Shown here: in pieces, positions 34,573 to 45,004 of the stretch | How the letters are laid out: the number at the start of each line of letters is the position of its first letter | How positions within the stretch are numbered: position 1 is the stretch's first letter | DNA from: Yamagishiella unicocca | Lineage: Eukaryota; Chlorophyta; Chlorophyceae; Chlamydomonadales; Volvocaceae | Direction: 5' to 3' | NCBI GenBank assembly: GCA_003116995.1 | Contig: BDSL01000146.1 | Coordinates: 62,001 to 126,000 of the forward strand | Length of the DNA: 64,000 nt | Position numbers and translations under genes: made by a program | Notes under the pieces: model-generated | Seen by the model: only the letters and a program-made list of their open reading frames with translations | Told to the model about the DNA's origin: nothing | Database searches by the model: none

Positions 34573-34680
34573 GTGTAGTGGGGTCGGCGACCGGTCCGGT
34601 CTTGGAGTCGATTATACAGTTCGAACCCACTGCTGCGAGCTCCTGTGGCGGACTCTGTAATAATGCTATGCCACTATCTG
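34573..34680 (+). repeat. Another 110-bp family unit
   Basis: Same unit as at 34021-34240, again followed directly by a family A core. Confidence 0.85.
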
Positions 34681-35144
34681 GTTGTTGTAATCGTTACAGT
34701 GGGCTCCAGACCTTAAAAGGTAGAGCCATCGGGCGCATCGCCTGACACTGAAAAAGACAAGGAAAGCAGAGAAAACCGACGGTTCCGAAAGACAAACCAC
34801 CCAGAGCCTCACAACCGAGAGCCCAGAGGAAACAGCAAGCACCAATACACAGGGGGAGGTTGCGCTGATGGCTCCCCTGCACATGGCCACATGCATCCCA
34901 AGCAGACCCCCGAATGGAGAGACAGCAGCACGCCTCGGCAACACAATCGGATAACTCCCCCCCCAAGATCCCGAAAACGTCCCACACCCGAAACGGGCCG
35001 ATGCCCATAGCGAGACGGGAAGAAACAATGGTACTTAATACCATCAACCAGTTGAGGTCAACACCAACAGCAGTCTCTAGAAAAAGGCAGACCGGCAACA
35101 CGCCCGAATGGCTGAGCCGTGGCGCAACCTTCGCCTGCAATCTG
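34681..35144 (+). repeat. Dispersed repeat family A, copy 5, with variable body
   Basis: The core has a small insertion (CCAGACCTTAAAAGGTAGA). The body ends at CTG, followed by a truncated 110-bp unit (35145-35175). Confidence 0.75.
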
Positions 35145-35175
35145 GTGTAGCGGGGTCGGCGACCGGTCCGGTTCT

Positions 35176-35914
35176 TTGCACATGTACGGCTGGACGCCCA
35201 CAGGTGCCTCGTGTCCCCCGCCCCTGTGTGGGATGACGCCGCTCCCATGGTGTGCCCGTGGGTGGTCGCTAATAATGGTGGTGGCCACCTTCGCTGGCGG
35301 CGCCGGCTGCCTGCTCTGTCCAGCTGGCCGCTGGCGCTCTCCCGCGCGCACCAACGTCCGGGTGCAGATCGCGGCTGCCGCTTCCTATGCCAACTACCGT
35401 GTCGCCGACCCTGTGCTGGCGCATGCCGCTTGGTGGTGATCCTGCCGTCTCACAGCCCGCACCCTGGGGTGTGCGGCGCCCCTGCCTTTCAACATGGACG
35501 TCCTCGGCGGCCCAGACCCCTCACGGTGCGCCTGAGCCCCCGCGCCCTCGCCCTGGATGTCTACCAGCACGCAGGCCCAGCAGAGGCTGCGGCGGCAGCC
35601 ACTGCCTGGCCCCCCCTCACGGCCCCCGCCCGCGGCCGGTGGTCCCACCGCTCCCCAGGCCCCCCCCGACAGCCGGCCGGTCTTGGGGCCCCCCCCGCCT
35701 CCGATGGCCTGGGGGCCTCCGCTGGCGGGGCCGCCGGCCTCCCTGCCGCCGTCGTCCACATCCCCGCCACCCTCGCCACCGCCTGGCGAACGAGGTGGAC
35801 ATGGCTGGACGACCTCCTGGCGGCCGTGGTGCTGGCCGCCGGCCGGCCCAGCTCGCTAAAGCCTCCAGGGCCGACACAGGCCGCTATGATGGCATCCTGG
35901 GCGGCTTAATGCAC
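35176..35914 (+). pseudogene. GC-rich proline/alanine-rich coding-like remnant
   Basis: Not recognised. Open frames overlap in all three phases because of high GC. The least biased reading is 35190-35439 (FAGGAGCLLCPAGRW then VQIAAAASYANYRVADPVLA, stop 35437-35439), followed by Pro-rich text. No start or splice pattern can be fixed. Confidence 0.25.
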
Positions 35915-35996
35915 TCAGCGTAAGGGCTCTATCTGGCTCGAATCGGGGCGCTCCGTGTGGCCCCGCGTCGTTGCTGCCTTGGTTACCATTGTTGTT

Positions 35997-36274
35997 GTAA
36001 CGGTTACAGTGGGTTCCAGACCAAGAGGTAGAACCATCGGGCACATCGCCTGACACTGAGATGGAACCTTGCCTGCTGGCGCTTTGTTTTGTTGGCTAGC
36101 TGGCTCCCTCTTGCTTGGCCCCCCGCATGTTCTGCAGTGCTGCTGGGGGAGCCGGGGGGGGGGGTAGGTGGACGAGATGGCAACAACAGGTCTTTGTTTC
36201 CTCCGTCTTTCTCAGTGTCAGGCGATGTGCCCGATGGTTCTACCTCTTGTTCTGGAACCCACTGTAACCGTTAC
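35997..36274. mobile_element. Foldback (MITE-like) element with family A termini
   Basis: About 278 bp. The left end is the family A core in plus orientation (GTAACGGTTACAGTGGGTTC ... CATCGCCTGACACTGA), and the right end is the same core inverted (TCAGTGTCAGGCGATG ... GAACCCACTGTAACCGTTAC). Inverted arms are about 65-70 bp around a spacer of about 130 bp. No target-site duplication is obvious. A partial inverted end recurs at 36384-36412. Confidence 0.8.
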
Positions 36275-36412
36275 TGCGGAATGGTTACAGGGACCCAAAG
36301 TCGACTTTTTCCCCCGAGAAGGGGACAGCTAACGGTACTTATGTACTATAGCCGTTTTTCCGGCTTGCCTAACACCAAAGACTTGGTCTGGTCTGGAACC
36401 CACTGTAACCGT

Positions 36413-37696
36413 TACAACTACCAAAGAAATGAATCGACCCTGTTGTCGTGGCCTAAGGAGCGACATGCTGGAGTCGGCAAAACGGTGACTGCGATGGGCC
36501 TTACACTACTGCAGGAGCTGGAGACGCTCTCGCGACAGCACACGAAAAAACAAAAACGGACCAGCGCCCTCTGCCGCGGTCCGTGCTAAAGCACGGAGAG
36601 GCGCCCGAAAAGAGCGCGAAAAAACCGAGCGCTCGAAAGCGCAGTCCAGCGCGGCCACACCGGCACGGCCGAAGAGACAACACACGGCACTAAGACACCT
36701 AACACGCTGCGCCCGAAGCGCCTTGACAAACCTCCAAAAAGGGGGAAAAACCCGCAGTAAAAACGTGCCAGCGGCACGACACAACTCCTCCACCGAGTAT
36801 CGACATGACCCACGGGAAACACCTAGCGCCCTCGGGGACTTCTCAAGGCCGTGCTTATTATAACGCTGAAAGTCCGCGCTTATCATCGCTGTTAGGGCGC
36901 CTGCTCCGCTGTCCCAAGCTGCATTCGCTCCCGGACGGAACCAACCTGGTTGGCGGGGGTTGACGCGGGAACACTAGGGCGGGCGGGGGGAAGTAGAGAG
37001 CAAGAATAGCTCAGTAGTGAAGGCAGAATGCCGAACTAGCAACGATTAAGTACAAACCCGGTGACCGGGTCAGTGAGGCAAGCCATACGGCTGCCGTACA
37101 TAACCTAACTTAGAAGCCGTCGTCCAGCGTAGTCGCTTATCTCCTGCCGCTCCTACACTTTGGACCGAGCTGAATACCAATGCAGTCACGTACGTAGAAA
37201 GGCTAACATGCATCTTGCCCCATCCACCGGCGTGTGGTTTCATGCAGTGCCACCGGGACAGCGGGCGGGGGCTGCTGTGCGAGCTGGCAAGCAGCAGCGG
37301 GCTGGTTCAGCTGACAGCTGACAGCGGGCGGGTTCGGCTGTTGCCATGACCGGAAGCAAATCCTTTTGTTATTGCTAGATCATACGCCACGGAATGTATG
37401 TAGAGGGGCACCGCTGGGGGTTTAATCAATGTAGCTTGGCCGATGCCTAATCCCCGTCGTACCTCCATTTCGGCCACCCGGCCGACTGGCACCTTCAGCC
37501 AGCGTTAGACCATATGGCCACACATATGACATGTACATACATAATCTAGGTTCTGTGCCTGGTCAGCGGCGATAGCGGTGCGTCCAAGGTCCAAGTCCCA
37601 ATTTAGCGCTCTGGCCATTTTCGGCCACTGGCCCTGACGCACACTATTTCACGTCCGCGAAGCCGCTCTCATGCCAGACTACCTTGATTATACATA
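36413..37696. other. Region without a convincing gene
   Basis: Both strands have short open frames at 36480-36890, but they have low-complexity GAAAG/CGAAA composition and match no family known to me. The rest is featureless. Confidence 0.4.
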
Positions 37697-39260
37697 TTGA
37701 AGCCTAAAATGCACAAATGGGGCGCCGAAAGCGGGGTCGCGGTGGCAGGACGCCTAGTGCGCGACATGCAACAGCCTTGGACCCTGCCAGTCCGCGAGGC
37801 AGTGGATGCGGTTGTAGGCTTGCCTCGCTCTACCTTTCAGGACTGGTGGCTGTCGATGGGGTTGGCGGCGCGGTCGCTGGATGAGTGCCGTGCGCACGCC
37901 GCAGGGCAGCCATGGCGTCCCCGCTGGCCATGGCCATCCTGGCGGAAGCGGCAGCGGCGGCCGCCTCGCCCGCCCGCGCCGCTGTAACCTCGCCCACCGC
38001 AGCTGGGGGCTCTGGTCAGCTGCCGTGAGCGGCTGCTCAGCAAGGCGGCTATCAACACGGTGGGCGAGGCTCGCAGAACAGCTGCGGCCAAGGCAGCAGC
38101 CGGCGGCGCAGTGGCAGGGGACCTGGGAGGCGCGGCGGGGAGGGCTGCCAGCTTTCACCGCGCAACGGCAGCGCTAGCAGAAGCCGCAGAGGAGGATGAC
38201 AATGACGACACGGTCGCTTCGAACAAAAGCCGTCACCCCAGCCGCTCCACCTCGCCGCTGCTAATAGAGCTTAGCATGCTCGTGGAGCAGCAGCAAGCAG
38301 TGTACAGGGCAGCGGCGGCGAAGGTGGAGTGGGCCCTAGCCAAGGCAACAGCAGCCCTCGCTGAACTGGCAGCGTATCAGGGCGAGCTTGCTGCTGTGGC
38401 AGCGGCCTGGTTGGAGGCCGGGGCTGACCCGCCCCCAGTGGCTATGTCACCGCTGACAGGACCATCACCACCTGCACCCGCGGCCATGACGGCTGCACCC
38501 ACCACAGACGCCCGGCCTGACACGGTGCCGATGCTGCAGCAGCTGGTTGAGAGGCCCGCCCATCGCTTGGACTTCGTGCTTTCACAGACCGTGGCCAACA
38601 ATCAGGCTACAGGCGCTGCCCTGCTGACTGCCCTGCAGCACCGCGAGGTGCTGCGGCAGAAAGCAGCAGAAGGAGGACGAGGAGGCGGCTAAGGCTGCCC
38701 GCAAGGTCGCACACAAGACCACTCGCCTGGAGAAGGCAGCGGTGGCCGCTCACCAGGCTACTGGGGCGGGCGGTGGACGGGAGCCGGGGCGGCCGTGGGC
38801 ACGGGAGGGGTGCCGAGGCCACTGCGACGCTGCCTGCAGACGGCCACATGGCTGGCCCCGCGCCCAAGGAGCACGGTGGCGGCGCCCTTGGTGATCAGCT
38901 TGCTGCCGGGGAGGCTATAGGCGCTGAGCGTGGGTGCGGCCGAGGCCGGGGGCGCGGGTGTGGCCGGGGCTGGGGGTGGGGACAGGGTCGGGGCGTAGCT
39001 GAGGTAATCTCTGCGCCTATCTAGCCCCGCCGCCCACGATGATGACGGGACTGCAGAGCGAGACCAGCAGCTTGGGAGGCCACAGCGCAACCACCGGGCC
39101 CCCAAACAGCTGGTGGACGGTGGCGAGGGCGCAGGGTCCGGCAGCGAGGATATAGATGAGCGCAGCAGCAGTGCCGACCATGGCAGCAATGGCGGCGGAG
39201 GCGACAACGATGAGACCAGCAGCTTTGGGACGGAGGAGAGCGCAGCGAGTGAAGGGTGAC
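37697..39260 (+). pseudogene. Frameshifted alanine-rich ORF with coiled-coil text, possibly transposon-derived
   Basis: Not recognised. Open pieces: 37697-37910 with a helix-turn-helix-like text (VVGLPRSTFQDWWLSMGLAA), 37912-38030 (MASPLAMAILAEAAAAAASP, then a stop), 38060-38692 (Ala-rich; ELSMLVEQQQAVYRAAAAKV, then RLDFVLSQTVANNQATGAAL), a shift near 38660 into a Lys/Glu/Ala coiled-coil-like stretch (EEAAKAARKVAHKTTRLEKA), and an acidic Ser/Gly-rich end (39040-39260, GSEDIDERSSSADHG, stop TGA). At least two frame changes separate them. It may be a decayed TE accessory protein or a decayed host gene. Confidence 0.4.
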
Positions 39261-40985
39261 TTGGGCTGCGCTGGGCAGGACATCAAATTGCGAAGCAGAA
39301 TGGCGCAGCAAGATGCAGCTTTCATTTTTTTGTGGCACATGCCACTTGTTCCCGGCACCGTGCAAGGTGCAGGATGTACGGTAGTAGGTACTGTAGTAGG
39401 TGTGTGCCTGTGTGTTTGCATGTGCGTGTGCATGTTGTATTAACATGACAAGCGCGTGTAGTCTAGTGTACGCTATGGAGAGCAAACGAGAGCGACATTT
39501 TGAATATAAATGGTGGGTGGCTCAAGCCGGAGCCGCAACGTTCTTGGTGGTATCGGTGTGTCATGTGTGGGCGCGCTCAGAGGGTCTGCGGGCGGGCGAG
39601 GTGCCTGTCGGTGTATCGCTCTGGCTCAGTCTGCACACAGCTGGACGGCCCGCGGCCCGCAACTTTGAAGAAAAGCCTTGAATATAGATGAACTGGGCAC
39701 GGGCTTGCGCGTGGAAACGTCGCGCAGTGACGGCCACTGCGCGACATGCACGCTCTCGGTACATTTCCGCTGGCGAGGAGCGGCGCGGACTTGCCGCAGC
39801 GACTAAGAGCATGCCAATTGTTTTCAGCCATATTGGAGCCAGCCCCGACCGCGTCCCTGCGGCCTCGCGACTCACGGCCGACCCCCTCATATAATATATC
39901 GATTATATAAGGCTACATAAGCCCTAGAGCGCACACGCCCATCTAGCTCTAGCGCGATTTGGCCGAAGTGGCCGAAGTCTGGCACCGGCCGAGCTACGGA
40001 ACATCCGTTCCGTACACTTCTACTACTTCGGACTTCCTGACCAGGACATGACAAAAGCAAGGCTTAAACTTCATAGGTATTGCACCCTGAGCTGCGTAAG
40101 CAAATCGTTAATGACATCTTGCTGGTGAACGAGGTAGGCTGTCAACGAAATTTTTCTAGGTGCTGACTTGTAGCCTTCTGCTTAATGGATGGGCGTCTTA
40201 TAGTATGGCGTTCAACTTTTACTTGTCCTTTCCTAAGAACAGGATCTGCGATTGCAGGACGATCGACTAGTTCACCACCAAGTGTTTGTTCGACCGCGTC
40301 TCGACAGCGCGCTTGGCAAATGCCACGTCCTGAGAGGGTAAACGACTTGCATACGATGTCTCGACCGCAAGGTATCAACACCTTCGTCTCTAACACCTGG
40401 AACTTTGGCCCATAGCATAGACCTCGTGTCCAATCGTAGAGCGTACCTGTAAAGAAGATCTACAAATATGGATTGCTGGAAATACTTTAGGAAAAATTCT
40501 GTAGCTGCTGCACCGCCCGTTGACAGCGATGTTGCCGCCAGCAGCAGCAGCGGTGGACGGCAGGTACGCTGCGCGCGCAAAAAGGCTTTCCAGTTGTTTC
40601 ACCGACTTTGAAAGTTGTTTGTTCTGAGGAGTTGTACATCCTGTCTGTGGCATGATGAAGGACGGGAGTGTCATTTGCGAGCGACCATGCACTCATGTAC
40701 ATGTACATGCACCAGCCTATACACACCACCAACGCACCAAGTATGTACACACAGTCGCTTTCGGTGTTTTCCTTTACTTGGTTGGATATGGTTGTGGTTA
40801 GCTTCCGGGGTGCGTGCCTTTAGGTGGACAGAGGGTGTAATAACAAGGGAGGGCATCTATATATCCTACCTCCTACCGGGCAGGTGCGTGGCGGCAAATA
40901 TGCAATGCATACCACTCTGCTTGGTGACAAACCGCAATGAATAATTCGTTTAATATTTAGCCCACGAAACCTATGTACAAGCTGT
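39261..40985. other. Region with at most one weak minus-strand exon
   Basis: Mostly featureless, with a GT-rich patch at 39380-39440 and an AT-rich palindromic stretch at 39893-39912. On the minus strand 40396-40142 is an 84-codon open frame with balanced composition (KVLIPCGRDIVCKSFTLSGR; stop at 40144-40142). It could be a terminal exon, but no partner exon or family is visible. Confidence 0.3.
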
Positions 40986-41009
40986 GTGCGGCATGCATGC
41001 ATCACTGGA

Positions 41010-41560
41010 GTGCAGGCCAGCAACCTCCAGCTGCTGCGGCCAGAGAGTCAAACCAAGGAGCCATGGAGTCAAACCGAGGAGCAGCCACCGGTGAAATCTC
41101 GGTCCGCATGGGCTGCTGACAGCACAACACCACCAGACACGGCCATCACTCGCACCACACCAGCAGGCATGGTGACCATTCACAAAGGGAGGTATGTTGA
41201 TTGCTGCTGTAGAACGTATCTTATCATTTCCATTTACACCAGCCCATAGTGTCCTCGCCCATTACTAGTCGCTGCGACATGCAAAACAGCGTCCTACACG
41301 GACGTTTCACCAAAAACATGCAATCATTTTTTGCTTGTTGTGTTAAGCTCTATCCTAGTGCATGGTCGTTGACAAACTTGCATGAATGACCGTGGTCCAT
41401 CCGACTCAAGAGATTCAACAGTGCAGTGCTGACATAATTGTGCTGATGCCTTTAGGCACGAAGGAAAGCAATGTATGCCTTGGTGGCCATTAACCTGTAT
41501 AAAGCGGGGCAGCAACAGGATGCAGCCGTGCATGGACGTGTTTTCCCAGCAGCAGGTTCT
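41010..41560 (+). pseudogene. Broken tandem duplicate of the kinase N-lobe exons
   Basis: Mirrors 41601-42253. The first part (to 41191) ends SAWAADSTTPPDTAITRTTPAG, matching SAVDSTTPPDTTNAYTTPAG in the intact copy, with the same AG|GTATGTT donor. The second (41456-41540) reads YALVAINLYKAGQQQDAAVH, matching LQLVAIKLYKHKELRDAAVQ. Here the ATP-binding Lys of VAIK is Asn, the donor GTATGT has become GGACGT, and the reading phase no longer fits its upstream partner. It also carries an extra TATG relative to the intact copy. Confidence 0.7.
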
Positions 41561-41600
41561 ATCTCACCCACCCACTCACTCACCCACCCACCCACCCAAG

Positions 41601-44600
41601 GTCGCAAACCGGGGAGCAGCAGCCACCAGAAGGCCAGCCACCACTGGAGTTGCAGCCGCTGGAGGAGGGGCAGTCGCAGCCAGAGGGGCTACTGCCATTT
41701 GAGGGGCCACCACCACAGGAGGGGCAGCTGGAGGGGCCATCATTGCTGGTAGAGCTGCAGGAGGGGCAGTCACTGCTGGAGAGACCTCGGCCGGAGCAGT
41801 CTTTACTCGCATCGGCTGTTGACAGCACAACACCACCAGACACGACTAATGCTTACACCACACCAGCAGGCACAGCAATCATTTACAATAACAGGTATGT
41901 TATATATGTGTGCTGCTGTAGGGCATATATATGCTATCACTGCCAGGTATGTACATACACCAGCCCATGATGACCGTGCCTATTACTAGTAGCTATGGCA
42001 TGCAAGCCATTATCTGACACAGATGTTATGCCAAATATGTACAGGAGTGTCCTTTTTGTTGTGTTTAGCTCCATCCTAATGTATGTGTGGTCCTGCATGC
42101 AGGTTCATCCGAATGAGTGGTCAAGGGATTTGCAGCAAGAGTACCGATGACAGGGTCGTGCTGATGGCTACAGACATGAAGAAGGGCAATGCCTTGCAAT
42201 TGGTGGCCATCAAGCTGTATAAACATAAGGAACTGCGGGACGCAGCTGTGCAAGTATGTGTTTTCCCCCGCTAATCCAAAGCAGGACCCACCTACCCACC
42301 CACCCACCCACCCACCCACCCACCCACCCACCCACCCACCCACCCACCCACCCACCCACCCACCCACCCACCCACCCACCCACCCACCCACCCACCCACC
42401 CACCCACCCACCCACCCACCCACCCACCCACCCACCCACCCACCCAGCCACCCAGCCACCCAGCCACCCACCCACCCACCCACCCACCCACCCACCCACC
42501 CACCCACCCACCCACCCACCCACCCACCCACCCACCCACCCACCCACCCACCCACCCACCCACCCACCCACCCACCCACCCACCCACCCACCCACCCACC
42601 CACCCACCCACCCACCCACCCACCCACCCACCCACCCACCCACCCACCCACCCACCCACCCACCCACCCACCCACCCACCCACCCACCCACCCACCCACC
42701 CACGCAGGTCCTTAAAGAGCTGGACCAATCTGCGTATGTGGTCCGATTGGTGGACTCCATGAACATTACGGAGTGTGTTTTCACCGAGACAACAGGGTTG
42801 CATCCAGATACTCCATATGCCTTTGTAATGGAAGGTGTACCTGAGAGCGCGACGCTCGAGGTATGTATACAGGGACACTGCTGCTGGTGATGAGAAGACA
42901 TGTTGGCAGAACTATTTTAAGAACGAGAACAAACATAACTGACATGCATATATATGACTGTACCAGGAACGACTTTGCACTGTCGGGTGTGTATGTATGT
43001 ATCTATCTAGTAACTAGTAACTGAGAACACCATATGTACTAGTATGTACCTAGTAGGCATTCTGCTTGATTTTACTCATGCACAGGACGATGTGTGCATA
43101 TGTATTCTTTTTTACTACAGGGTTACCTTCGGAAATATAATCGTAATAACCTAATGGACACCGCTGAGGTGGTGCTCATCATGGAACGTCTCTTGGAAGC
43201 AGTTCGGTACATGCACAAGTGCGGATGGGTCCATGGAGATCTCAAGGCAACGAACATAATGAAGATCTGTGACAACCAGTATAAACTAATTGACTTCGAC
43301 CACAGCTGCAAATCGGGAGGAAGCCTCCAGGTAGTGTATGTGTGAATACAGTAGGTTGTCAAATAGTTACTTTCATTAGCACTCCTACAGTTCCATTTCC
43401 GTCCGTTGACCTAATATATCCATCATCAGTTACAGTATATAATGGATTATATAATGGATTATGTCTGTCCCATGCATTTTCGGTAGCATGTTCATGCATG
43501 ATTATACACACACATTCAGTTGGTCGGTGGATCGGTGCATACATGCCGTCGATATATATACACACACACAGCATCCCACAGCATCCCTTTCTCTCCTCCT
43601 CCCCCTCTGTGCCACAGCGTGCCTGCTTGCGTGCATCCCTGTACGGCTCGCTGCATTGCCTGCTTGCGCCCTTATGCCACATCTCCGCGTTTTCTTCATC
43701 ACTTCTTTTCCTTACAACGCATTAATAACTACTCTACCATAGACGCGGCGCGCTCACGTGTGTCCCTGCCTTTCCATTCGCCCCGCATGTCTCTCTCGCC
43801 CTTCAACCTAACGCTAACGTTCTGCTGCTTCGCCTGGTCCTTCTTCCTCTCCTTTCCCAGGTCAGTTTCCTCGCATTTGGCATGGGCTGGGATTCCTGTG
43901 CCGGGCACTCTGTCTGTTACTGGCATTGCACGCGAAGTTGTCACCTATACCTCTGCCTTGCGCACTAGGATAGGTAAATAGGTACATAGGCTAGGTAGTT
44001 GTAGGTGCTTCGCGCCACGCCTACGCCGCAGCAGCGCGGCGTCGGTTGTTGGGGCGCAACCGTCTTTCTGGCTATCGGAGCGCTGCGCGGCCGCCGACTA
44101 CATAATTGGACTTCTGGCTTCTCGTGGACCCAGTCTGGGCTTCTTTCGGTAACTATTGGCGCCCCGCACTGACTCCGGATTCCTTGGTCTCCTCGCGCTA
44201 CGTCTACTTCGCGGCTCAGCTCAGCATTTATAAAACACATTGGTTGGATGGTCGGTCGGTGCATACATGCCGTCGATCACAAGCAAGGTACACATACAGA
44301 TAGAGGCAAGTGTGTTTCCATTTATTTGCACGAATACACTAATACATTCTCCACTAATACACTGATCATATTTTATGTGATTGACCTCTCCACGCTAATC
44401 GTCCGTGGTTCACAAACTGCACAAAAAATGGTACTTATATCCTCGGGATCGGAGATCAGCAATGTGATCATTCACCGGTCCCCGCATTCGGAAGATTGTG
44501 GATCGAATCCCATGGACGCCATGCGGGAGCGCGTGCTAAACGCGTAGGGGGCCCCTGTTGCATATGAGCAGCTGGGACAGCTCGGCTCTTTAGTCGAGTC

Positions 44601-44969
44601 CTAGTCCATGTGATAGGCAGTTGAGCGTGTATACATTTTTAATATACATTTTAAGGACCTAGTCCCCGCTCGGTTGAATGCTCCGCCCGAAAAAGGTGTG
44701 AATGGTGAGCAGGCGGCACCTGAAGCAAATCATAGGGGCTGCAGGAGTAATACCTGCATAATAAAAAACTCAGGTGGTCGCTGGCCGAATCTGAAAAATA
44801 CCGCGACCTTCCATGCATAATCCACGCCGGCACTTGGCCTGGCGTAACCTTTTTTTCTTACTTTCTTTTTCTATGCATGTGCTGATAGACCTCTCCACGC
44901 TAATCGTCCGTGGTTCACAAACTGCACAAAAAATGGTACTTATAGGCACATCACACACGTACGCGTTCA

Positions 44970-45004
<35 letters not shown>

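Noticed and set aside
42189..42901. Long open frames of THPP or GGWV repeats on both strands
   Set aside because: They are translations of the (CCCA)n intronic array; real exons 42103-42253 and 42708-42860 border it with normal splice sites.
43094..43345. Start of the kinase at the ATG near 43094
   Set aside because: The ATG lies in the intron; the exon begins at 43121 after TTTTTTACTACAG and earlier kinase exons are clear.
44440..44560. Functional tRNA gene
   Set aside because: There is a T-arm-like sequence but no full cloverleaf, and the sequence recurs in three copies with a simple-repeat tail, as expected for a SINE.
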